Shown here piece after piece: positions 7,034-13,700 of a DNA stretch of 28,444 nt. The notes below the pieces were generated by a model that did no database searches, was not told the origin of the DNA, and worked only from the letters and a program-made list of their open reading frames with translations. A program made the translations under genes and the position numbers. The stretch is from JACTUC01 sp964477685 (GTDB lineage Archaea; Thermoproteota; Methanomethylicia; Methanomethylicales; Methanomethylicaceae), in NCBI GenBank assembly GCA_964477685.1, contig CAYZHK010000012.1, forward strand, positions 1 through 28,444. Reading direction: 5' to 3'. Positions within the stretch are counted from its first letter, which is position 1. Each line of letters starts with the position of its first letter.

Positions 7034-8233
7034 ATGAGGATCTACTTCGCCCCCTGCGGCATAGCCCTCGGCCACGCCGGCCGCTGCATGCCCGTGGCAC
7101 GCAGGTTCCAGGAGAAGGGACACATCGTTTACTTCTCCTCCTATGGAGAGGCTGTGCCATACATCCGGCGCGAGGGCTTCAACGTGGGCGAGGTTCAGGC
7201 AATAAAGGTCTTCGAGAAGGACGATGGCACCTTCAACTTCAGGAGGACCCTGGCAGGCAGCCCGCGCGAGATCCTGACCTTCATGGCGCAGGTCGGGGCA
7301 GAACTCAATCTCATAGAGCACTTCAAGCCGGACCTGGTGGTGGCCGACAGCAGGCTCTCCACCGTGCTGGCCGCCAGGATGAGGCGCATCATACCAGTGC
7401 TTATGCTCCACCAGCTCAGGATAATGATACCGACCAGGACGCCTGTGATCTCGAAGCATCGGCTCAGCATCAAGAGGACCATGGAGAGGACCGGACTCGA
7501 AGTGCTTGGGAGCCTTTGGAAGCTGAGCAAGGCCATAGTGGTCCCGGATTTCCCGCCACCCTACACCATAGCCAAGGTCAACGTCGTTCCATCCAACCAG
7601 TATGTATCCAAGGTGAAGCTTGTCGGTCCCATCATACCCAGGATGCCCGGCACCCTGCCTCCAGCCGAGGAGATGAAGAAGATGCTGGGTTTTGATGACA
7701 GACCCCTTGTCCTGGCAGCGATCAGCGGCACCAGGGCCGAGAAGCAGATAATCTCTGCCAGGCTTCAGGAAATCTTTAGGGACTTTCCAGAGAGGTACAA
7801 TATAGTCCTCACAAAAGGGCTTGCAGACCAACCGAACGGCGCCCACAGCACCAATGGAGGGAGGCTCCAGGTCTATAACTGGCTCAGGGACCGGCACGCA
7901 TACCTGAAGGCATGTGACATACTGGTGACCAGGGGAGGGCACAATACTGTGTCCGAGGCCATCTACTATGGAAAACCCATGGTCGTCATTCCCACACCTG
8001 CCCATTCGGAGCACCAGGGTATCGCTGAGTCGCTTGTGCACATGGGACTCGGCATGGCCATACAGCAGGACCAACTGGGAGAGGACATCCTGTTGCGCTC
8101 CGTCCAGAGCCTGGTGGAAGATTCTCAGTATAAGCAGAGGATGAAGGCAGCCCAGGATTTTGCCTTCAAGTTCGATGCCATCGACTCAATTTACAGGACT
8201 GTCTGCAGGACCCTCAATGCTTCTTACCGATAA
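7034..8233 (+). CDS. MurG/UGT-like glycosyltransferase (GT-B fold)
   Basis: A 399-residue protein from ATG 7034, 11 bases after the AMMECR1 stop. The N-terminus MRIYFAPCGIALGHAGRC is the acceptor-side Rossmann strand and Gly loop of GT28/GT1-type enzymes. The nucleotide-sugar site is clear in RGGHNTVSEAIYYGKP (R300 onward) and PTPAHSEHQGIAE, close to MurG and UDP-glucuronosyl/macrolide transferases. It likely moves a sugar from a nucleotide donor to a lipid, glycan or small molecule; the acceptor is unknown. No membrane helix is seen, but the YNWLRDRHAYLKACDILVTR region is typical of peripheral enzymes. It closes the CBS operon. A long antisense open frame here is a shadow. Confidence 0.92.
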   Translation: MRIYFAPCGIALGHAGRCMPVARRFQEKGHIVYFSSYGEAVPYIRREGFNVGEVQAIKVFEKDDGTFNFRRTLAGSPREILTFMAQVGAELNLIEHFKPDLVVADSRLSTVLAARMRRIIPVLMLHQLRIMIPTRTPVISKHRLSIKRTMERTGLEVLGSLWKLSKAIVVPDFPPPYTIAKVNVVPSNQYVSKVKLVGPIIPRMPGTLPPAEEMKKMLGFDDRPLVLAAISGTRAEKQIISARLQEIFRDFPERYNIVLTKGLADQPNGAHSTNGGRLQVYNWLRDRHAYLKACDILVTRGGHNTVSEAIYYGKPMVVIPTPAHSEHQGIAESLVHMGLGMAIQQDQLGEDILLRSVQSLVEDSQYKQRMKAAQDFAFKFDAIDSIYRTVCRTLNASYR

Positions 8234-8248
8234 AAAATGAAAAAAAGG
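8232..8248 (-). terminator. T-rich terminator of the RAM-domain gene
   Basis: On the minus strand the bases after the stop read as CCCCTTTTTTT followed by CATTTTTTA, the poly-T type of archaeal terminator. It overlaps the stop codon of the convergent glycosyltransferase gene. Confidence 0.5.
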
Positions 8249-8253
8249 GGAGG

Positions 8254-8484
8254 TTACTGCATTGAGATGAGGGTGGCGGTCCTCAGAAGCCCCTCCACCC
8301 TCCTAATATCCTCCACCCTTCGACTCAGCTCCTTGACGTCGTCAGTCATAATCTTCACTATCAGGTCGTACTCCCCAAATACGATTGTACCCTCCACCAC
8401 ATCCTTCAGGCTGAGGCATTTCTCCAAAACCTCTTTCTCCTTACCTATCTCCGACACTCCAAGTATGTATGCTGAGAATGCCAT
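8254..8484 (-). CDS. Stand-alone Lrp/AsnC ligand-binding (RAM) domain
   Basis: A 76-residue protein matching only the C-terminal effector domain of Lrp/AsnC regulators: an AFSAYILGVSEIGKEKEV strand-helix, then VVEGTIVFGEYDLIVKIMT with the conserved Gly-x-Tyr-Asp, then a second helix and strand. The HTH domain is absent, and there is no room for one upstream. Such small RAM-only proteins are known in archaea and bacteria; they form ring-shaped oligomers and may bind amino acids or modulate full-length Lrp partners. The start is firm: minus-strand GGAGGA lies six bases before ATG 8484. It is divergent from the transglutaminase-like gene. Confidence 0.88.
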   Translation of the reverse strand: MAFSAYILGVSEIGKEKEVLEKCLSLKDVVEGTIVFGEYDLIVKIMTDDVKELSRRVEDIRRVEGLLRTATLISMQ

Positions 8485-8644
8485 TTTTTATCCTCCAAAA
8501 CTCATTTCTCTATTGGCACCAACGAATTAATATTCTTTCTGAATTGCCCAACCACGCCCCATGCGGTACAGGAATATTTTTCTATGGGGGCCGGAATGAT
8601 TAACTGCCGCGCGCCATTGTTCTCCGCCGGAAAAAGGTGTCCCC
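8485..8644. promoter_or_regulatory. Divergent intergenic region
   Basis: This is 160 bases between divergent genes. Toward the RAM gene it holds the GGAGGA ribosome site (8491-8496) and an AT-rich ATTAATATTCTTTC stretch (8526-8539) that may include its TATA box. Toward the transglutaminase-like gene, GAATATTTTTC (8572-8582) is TATA-like but would give a leader of about 45 bases. No clear operator is seen. Confidence 0.4.
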
Positions 8645-9904
8645 ATGTCCCTCCTTCCTCTGCTCATACTGGCCCTCCTGAGTAGCTCCGCAGCCTCCCC
8701 CGTCTATGCCTACAACCTAACCTTTACCCTCGCCAACGGCAACCAGCCCCAGTCTCCATTGGACCAAGGAGAACCCTATTACTACCTGCTGAACCAGAAT
8801 ATCTTCCCCAACTCCACATTCCAGTCTGTGGTGCTCACGAATCTCACCCTGAATGGCAAGGAGGTCGCCTACTCGACCTCCACTGACGAAGATGGAAATG
8901 TCATGATCTCAATCAACTCAGTTGACACCCTCAGCCCCGGCCAGAACGCCACCCTCTTTATGTCCTTTCGAGCCGCCCTCTATAAGGCCCAGCTGAACCT
9001 GACCTCCCCCGGCAACCTTTCCAGCGTACCTGAGTCGATTAAACAGTCCTATCCCCTAACCGGCACCTTCAACGTGTCCGAGATGCCAAACGGTCAGGAA
9101 ATCATCAACACTGCCTATGCCATAAAGGGGGACGAGCAGAACGTGCTCCAGATCCTTCTCAGCATAGCCAAGTGGTTCGAGGACAACATGATCTATTCTT
9201 CGGAGCTGTCTGTGCCCCGGTCTGTCTCCCAGACCTTCGCCGACAGAGCAGGCGACTGCGACGACCAAGCAAATCTCTACGTGGCATTCTGCAGAATACT
9301 GGGAATCCCGGCCTACACCACCATTGGACCCATCTATAGCCCCGGCGTGACAACCGAATCGGAGGATAACCTCCGCTTCAACCTCACAAATGCCGCCTGG
9401 CACGGATGGGCAATGGCATACCTACCCGGCAATGGGGGGCAATGGGTGCCGGTGGACCTGACCTTCTTCAGCGGCGCCATAATGGTCAACGGGCACATCA
9501 GGTCAACGGACCTGATGCAGCTCACAATAACGGACCTGATGCGGCATATCACAGGATCGGCCATCGTGCACTGGGACACCCTGGAATATTATTACATCAG
9601 GAATCTTGACTATGTCACCTCCGCCGCTCAGTCCAAGGAGAACATTACATCCGCAGACATTGTCTGGGTAGAGGAGCACTACATGCAGCTGCTGGAGGGG
9701 CAGCCGTCCTATCCCTCCACTGGGTGGGATCCAATCTCAGCCCTCCTGCTGGGCATTGCAGCCTTCACCCTAATTGTCTTTGCCCTGACCTACCTCCGCC
9801 ATAGGTCCCGCGCGGCAGCACGGCCATTCAATGCTCCTCCCCTGAGACTCTCCCCCGAATGCTCTCCCGCCGACTGCGCGGCTGGTCCCCTCGGAGCGAC
9901 TTAG
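8645..9904 (+). CDS. Secreted, membrane-anchored transglutaminase-like protein
   Basis: A 419-residue protein. Residues 1-22 are a signal peptide or N-terminal anchor (SLLPLLILALLSSSAASPVYA). An extracellular region follows, with many Asn-x-Ser/Thr sequons, and then a transglutaminase/protease-like core. The likely catalytic triad is C205 (RAGDCDDQANLYVAFCR), H253 (AAWHGWAMAY) and D271 (WVPVDLTFF), the standard order for this superfamily. A membrane helix at about 363-385 (LLLGIAAFTLIVFALTYL) is followed by a basic cytoplasmic tail. It probably cleaves or cross-links surface peptides; the substrate is unknown. The ATG at 8645 is behind a weak AGGTG site. The stop is TAG, followed eight codons later in frame by TGA. 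It is not tightly linked to either neighbour. Confidence 0.85.
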   Translation: MSLLPLLILALLSSSAASPVYAYNLTFTLANGNQPQSPLDQGEPYYYLLNQNIFPNSTFQSVVLTNLTLNGKEVAYSTSTDEDGNVMISINSVDTLSPGQNATLFMSFRAALYKAQLNLTSPGNLSSVPESIKQSYPLTGTFNVSEMPNGQEIINTAYAIKGDEQNVLQILLSIAKWFEDNMIYSSELSVPRSVSQTFADRAGDCDDQANLYVAFCRILGIPAYTTIGPIYSPGVTTESEDNLRFNLTNAAWHGWAMAYLPGNGGQWVPVDLTFFSGAIMVNGHIRSTDLMQLTITDLMRHITGSAIVHWDTLEYYYIRNLDYVTSAAQSKENITSADIVWVEEHYMQLLEGQPSYPSTGWDPISALLLGIAAFTLIVFALTYLRHRSRAAARPFNAPPLRLSPECSPADCAAGPLGAT

Positions 9905-9948
9905 GTTTTCACCATACCCTTTTCTTGAAGGGCCACAGTAATTCTATT

Positions 9949-10482
9949 ATGCCATTCAAAATGAGGGTACCTGTCCGCAATTATCACCGCCTACTCTCGC
10001 CGCGGGTCGCGGCCCTGGTGACAGCTCTCGACCGAAACAAGAAACCGAACACAATGGTGGCAGCGTGGCATTCGCCGATCTCCAACAGGCCCCCCATCCT
10101 ATCTGTGGCCATCGCCCCCCTCCGCTATACCCACCAACTCATCTTGGAAGCCTCTGAGTTCACTGTCTGCATCCCCCCGAAATCGATGCTCAGGCAGGTT
10201 GAGGCGGCAGGTGCCTCCAGTGGAAAGAATAGCGACAAATCAGCGCTTTTCAATTACCTGCCAGCCCACAAGATCAGAGCCCCCGTGATCCAGGGATCCT
10301 TGGGAGCAATCGAATGCACCCTAAACAGGGCTCTTGAGGTTGGTGACCACTCGGTCATATTCGGCAATGTGGTCAACTGCAGCTCAGATGCTTTGGGGGA
10401 TATTTGGGAAGCTTCCCCCCTGCTGCATTTGGGTTTAAACTATTATGCTGAATTTATACTATTAAATAAAATTAATCAATAA
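9949..10482 (+). CDS. Flavin reductase-like (FMN-binding split barrel) protein
   Basis: A 177-residue protein from ATG 9949. The upstream 30 codons of open frame overlap the preceding gene and look unrelated to the family. It resembles the flavin reductase-like domain: RLLSPRVAALVTALDRNKKPNTMVAAWHSPISNRPP corresponds to the strand pair and FMN-phosphate loop (split here by commas in most members), and SVAIAPLRYTHQLILEASEFTVCIP to the next conserved block. These proteins bind FMN and include NAD(P)H:flavin oxidoreductases and archaeal ferric or flavin reductases. No Shine-Dalgarno site is seen. The stop is double (TAA TAG), followed by a run of T-tracts. Confidence 0.85.
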   Translation: MPFKMRVPVRNYHRLLSPRVAALVTALDRNKKPNTMVAAWHSPISNRPPILSVAIAPLRYTHQLILEASEFTVCIPPKSMLRQVEAAGASSGKNSDKSALFNYLPAHKIRAPVIQGSLGAIECTLNRALEVGDHSVIFGNVVNCSSDALGDIWEASPLLHLGLNYYAEFILLNKINQ

Positions 10483-10485
10483 TAG

Positions 10486-10535
10486 GATATTTTTTATTAA
10501 ATATCGTTTTTTTCACTCATGATGATACTTTTTTT
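10486..10535 (+). terminator. T-tract cluster after the flavin reductase gene
   Basis: Three T-runs of six to seven bases occur within 50 bases of the stop (near 10491, 10507 and 10529), the usual archaeal poly-T signal. There is no strong hairpin. Confidence 0.5.
10497..10507 (+). repeat. Upstream copy of 11-base direct repeat TTAAATATCGT
   Basis: TTAAATATCGT at 10497-10507 recurs exactly at 10575-10585, 78 bases apart, in the AT-rich region ahead of the NCS1 transporter. The second copy fits a TATA box. The first may be a second promoter, a regulator half-site or chance in AT-rich DNA. Confidence 0.5.
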
Positions 10536-10574
10536 GTCTAAATTCATGGTGCTTTTTATACTCATCGGGAATCC

Positions 10575-10585
10575 TTAAATATCGT
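10575..10585 (+). promoter_or_regulatory. Likely TATA box of the NCS1 transporter gene
   Basis: CCTTAAATATCG lies 46-56 bases before ATG 10631, predicting a transcription start near 10602 and a leader of about 28 bases that contains GAGGGAG at 10615-10621. The element is the downstream copy of the TTAAATATCGT direct repeat. Confidence 0.6.
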
Positions 10586-10630
10586 CCATGGCAATAGCAG
10601 TTTTCAAACTAGACAGAGGGAGATATTTTA

Positions 10631-12097
10631 ATGGCAGAAGAAAAACCGTTAACTCCACAAGGCTATAAAGAGAATCCAGATCTTTTGCCAGTACCAATGG
10701 CTGAGAGGCAGAAAGGGTACAACCTCTACACATGGACAATGGCAATGTTCAGCATGAACACCTGCATACCCATGTTCTTCCTTGGCCCTATCGGTGCGAG
10801 TTTAGGCATGGACCTGACACAGGCGCTGGTGGGCGCCTTCATAGGCAACTTGGCTGCCGTCATCGTGATGTACCTAAACGGTGTCCCCGGCGTCAAATAT
10901 GGTATACCCTATCCGGTCCAACTTAGGGAATCCTATGGTTGGAAAGGTATCCATATCCCAGTCCTTATGAGAGGCGGTGCCGGCACGATGTGGTTCGGCA
11001 TTGAAGTCTGGGCAGGGTCCTATGCTCTGACCCTAATCGCGCTATTTGCATTGGGAATGCCTGCAGCAACTGCCATCCAGACTGCATTCTCTTGGGTAGT
11101 CGTTGCAGTCATATTCTATGTCGCATCCTTCGGCGTCGTCATGAGATACGGTCTAAAGGCCATCGGAAGGGTAGCCGATCTTGCTGGACCTCTGATGCTG
11201 CTCTACTTCATTTGGCTCGTCTACTTCCTATCATCGACACCAGGGTTTGGCAGCCCATGGGGCATTAGTACCGCCAGCTACTTCAGCCTCAGTTTCCTGC
11301 TCTACCTTGCCGTTCAGACCAACTGGTGGGCAACCGTGGCCCTCAACATATCGGATCTGACAAGGGGCATCAAGCCGAAGGGCGGTCAATCGACCCTCTT
11401 TTAGGGCTTGATGATCGGCGTCGTAGGTTGCCAAGTGCTTGGCACAGGCTTGGGCTTTGCTGCAGTCGCCATGACTGGGCAGATACTGCCACAAGACATC
11501 ATTGTGACCTATGCGCCTGGCGGAATTGCAATAGTCATTGGGCTTATATTCGCCTTCCTGGCGCCTTGGTCCACAGACATTACGGCCAACACGCCACCGC
11601 TAATCGACATCTTAATGGCAACGCTCAGGCTGAGATGGAGGACAGCTGTGGTAGTTGCAGCAGTAATTGGCTTCTTCGCAGCCCCCTGGTGGGCAGTGGG
11701 GAAAGCCGCTGACTATACAAACTACATGACAGCCTGGGCCGGAAACTATGGCATACTTCTCGGACCAATTGCAGGTGTCATGATCGCCAGCTTCTGGATA
11801 AACAGGAAGAAAACTCTTGACGTTCAGAAACTCTATACATATGGCCCCTCAGGCTACTGGTATGCTGGTGGATGGGGCACGGCCGCATTTCTGGCCATGA
11901 TACTCACATGGGTGGTCTGCTACATCATAGCCGCGGGCGCAAACATCGCAGTGGGTCTCGATGCATTCTCAACAGCCACAGGATCGTTCATGGCATTCAT
12001 TGGGCCGGTACCCTTCCCTGGTAGCGTCACATGGTACCCGGCTACGGTGTTCTCGTTCCTGTTTACGTGGTGGCTTCAGAAGGCCATGAAGCAGTAA
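10631..12097 (+). pseudogene. NCS1-family nucleobase/hydantoin-type transporter interrupted by one in-frame TAG
   Basis: Residues 1-257 and 259-488 lie in the same frame, separated only by TAG at 11402-11404. Together they make one NCS1 transporter of ordinary length (12 membrane helices expected), from the family of cytosine, uracil, allantoin and benzyl-hydantoin symporters. Signatures are NPDLLPVPMAERQ, VMYLNGVPGVKYGIPYPVQLR, AGTMWFGIEVWAG and NISDLTRG. The stop falls in the loop after helix 6, where the family usually has Gln before LIGxPxG; a CAG to TAG change explains it most simply. Both halves look otherwise intact, so the break is recent, a sequence error or read through. The substrate cannot be assigned. 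Codon use is more AT-rich than in most neighbours, like the surface protein at 25471. A good ribosome site precedes ATG 10631, and a T-run follows. Confidence 0.8.
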
Positions 12098-12110
12098 ACA
12101 ATTCCCAACC

Positions 12111-12133
12111 TTTTTTTTCTTTTTTTCTTCTTA
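12111..12133 (+). terminator. Poly-T terminator of the transporter gene
   Basis: About 13 bases after the stop there are T8, C, T7, C, TT, C, TT: a 23-base almost pure T tract on the coding strand without a strong hairpin. This is the standard archaeal termination signal. Confidence 0.7.
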
Positions 12134-12270
12134 TCTCTGGAAATTTCTTGAAAACACTCAGTCATCTTCAGTGGATTAAGCTTAAATTAGCCTTCCCTGA
12201 TAGGGTCTATGCCCATCTGCCACCAGCCTGGGTGCCATTTGGCGATTTCCTTGTCAATAGGGTGATTTTC

Positions 12271-12909
12271 ATGTCCGAATCCGAAGTGAAAAACCTGGCG
12301 GAACTGAAGAAGGAGCTCGAGGAGCGTATCCAGAAGGAAGAGAAGGAACTGGCATACCTTAGGACCTCTCTTAAGCTTGTGGACGAGGCCCTGGCAAGCA
12401 CGAGCTTCAAGCCGGCGAACAGGCTCGTGGAGAAGCCAGTCGCCGAGGCGCCACCAGCCTATGCTGAGGCAAGGGCAAGCGTGCTGCCCAAGGTGCCCGA
12501 GCCTTTTATCCAAAAACCACCACCCGCACAGCCTCAGCAGCCAATCCAAGAGGAGCAATCGTTCCCGGTAAAATCGAAAATGGGGGAGGATCTCGCAACC
12601 ATGTTTGTCGGTCAATCCTCGGTGAGGATAGTCCCCCGCAAGGATCTTGGCTTCAGCCCCAAGACTCCCCCCTTCCAGTCCTTCTTCATAGACCGGGTGT
12701 TGGGCGAGATGAAGAGGAAGGACGAGATGGCCGTGGATTCAGGCGCGAAGGACCCATCGATGATGATGGACCATGAGGTTCGGTTGGAGGGCGACACGAT
12801 AAAGGAGATCATCATCCGCAATATCGACGAAGAGGCCCGACTGAGGGAGATCCGGAGCTCCATCCGCTGGACTTTGGAAAGGATGCTTGAAAAGTTCCAG
12901 AGAACATGA
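12271..12909 (+). CDS. Coiled-coil protein of unknown function with conserved-looking C-terminal domain
   Basis: I do not recognise this family. ATG 12271 is preceded by GGTGA at the right distance; the open frame continues far upstream only through the poly-T region, so earlier starts are rejected. The 212-residue product begins with a coiled coil (about 5-45, ELKKELEERIQKEEKELAYL). A Pro/Ala/Gln-rich linker (about 58-105) follows, then a folded-looking C-terminal part (about 110-210) with SSVRIVPRKDLGFSPKTPPF, FIDRVLGEMKRKDEM and a final IIIRNIDEEARLREIRSSIRW helix. The mixed strand-plus-helix tail suggests an oligomeric scaffold or regulator. A TATA-like AGCTTAAATTAG lies near 12178. It converges with the HAD gene, only four bases apart. 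Confidence 0.8.
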   Translation: MSESEVKNLAELKKELEERIQKEEKELAYLRTSLKLVDEALASTSFKPANRLVEKPVAEAPPAYAEARASVLPKVPEPFIQKPPPAQPQQPIQEEQSFPVKSKMGEDLATMFVGQSSVRIVPRKDLGFSPKTPPFQSFFIDRVLGEMKRKDEMAVDSGAKDPSMMMDHEVRLEGDTIKEIIIRNIDEEARLREIRSSIRWTLERMLEKFQRT

Positions 12910-12913
12910 GCGC

Positions 12914-13600
12914 TCAGGCACGGCCAAAGGAATCGACTATGGCAATAAGTTCAGAGAGGCTCCCTATCAGATAATCCGGCTCCAGCGAACACAGGAAATC
13001 TGCACTCCTTATGCCTGTTGCTACGGCAGCCACCCGGACTCCAAGTTCCTTGCTGGGCCTTATGTCCATTTCGCTGTCACCGACAACGATGGCCTCATCT
13101 CTGCCAACCATCAACCCTTCCAGCACATACGCCAAGTGGAGCGGATTGGGCTTGGGTCTTGGGACCGAATCTCTTGCAGCCACAAGCTGGAAGTATTGTG
13201 AGAGCCCGTTCTTCGCCAGTGCAATCTCTGCAGCGAGGCTATTGTTGTAAGTAAATATGGCCAGTTTGAGCCCCCTCCCCTTCAAGGCAGAGAGCACATC
13301 TGTGACCCCCGGCAGCACCTCCGCAACCTCTGCCGCCTCCACCTCCCGCCTAATGGAGATCTTTTCTGCCTCGCCCATCACCAATTTTATCCATGAATCA
13401 TCTTTTCCCATGGAAGTAAAAGCACCCTTGGCGCATCCCTTGATCTTGGAGAAAGGGTCTGTTGGGCTGAGCACGCCCTGGGCGAGCCCTCTGGTTTCGA
13501 GGTATGTGATCACTTCTCTCTTGATCCCCTTGCTGTCCAGCCCGAATTTCATAATCACGCCATCCAGGTCGAATATCAGGGCCCTGAGCACGCTTAACAC
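12914..13600 (-). CDS. HAD-superfamily hydrolase (phosphoglycolate phosphatase-like)
   Basis: A 228-residue protein with all four HAD motifs: FDLDG (nucleophile D11, acid D13), FTYNN (motif II), KPNP (motif III Lys) and VVGDSEMDIRPSKELG (motif IV). A helical cap of about 100 residues lies between motifs I and II, as in subclass I phosphatases such as phosphoglycolate phosphatase and beta-phosphoglucomutase. The substrate is unassigned. The start is GTG at 13600 (GTG 13591 is possible). The divergent TATA element at 13629-13638 lies about 30 bases upstream, so the message may be nearly leaderless. It shares this promoter region with the DNA ligase gene. Confidence 0.88.
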   Translation of the reverse strand: MLSVLRALIFDLDGVIMKFGLDSKGIKREVITYLETRGLAQGVLSPTDPFSKIKGCAKGAFTSMGKDDSWIKLVMGEAEKISIRREVEAAEVAEVLPGVTDVLSALKGRGLKLAIFTYNNSLAAEIALAKNGLSQYFQLVAARDSVPRPKPNPLHLAYVLEGLMVGRDEAIVVGDSEMDIRPSKELGVRVAAVATGIRSADFLCSLEPDYLIGSLSELIAIVDSFGRA

Positions 13601-13628
13601 CGCAATAAGCAGTGACTTCTAATACCTC

Positions 13629-13638
13629 CTTATAAACC
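13629..13638. promoter_or_regulatory. Near-symmetric TATA element between HAD gene and DNA ligase
   Basis: CTTATAAACC reads as a good TATA box on the plus strand (63 bases before the ligase ATG), and its complement GGTTTATAAG reads as one on the minus strand (about 30 bases before the HAD start). It is the only TATA-like element in the 100-base divergent gap and may drive both genes. Confidence 0.55.
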
Positions 13639-13700
13639 GATGCCGGCACAGAAAGGCAAATAGCAAAAGAGCAGGAATCAGATAATCGGGATGCCTCTCA

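Noticed and set aside
6944..8074. Long minus-strand open frame (376 codons) under AMMECR1 and the glycosyltransferase
   Set aside because: It is His/Gly-rich without domain similarity and lies antisense to two well-recognised genes; a shadow of their GC-rich codons.
11402..11404. Wholesale TAG = pyrrolysine code in this organism
   Set aside because: Several ordinary genes end in TAG at the expected family length. Read-through of PGK would add three TAGs within about a dozen codons, and of RHH paralog 1 about 50 unrelated codons overlapping the next gene. No pyl genes are in the window. Site-specific use is kept only as a weak option.
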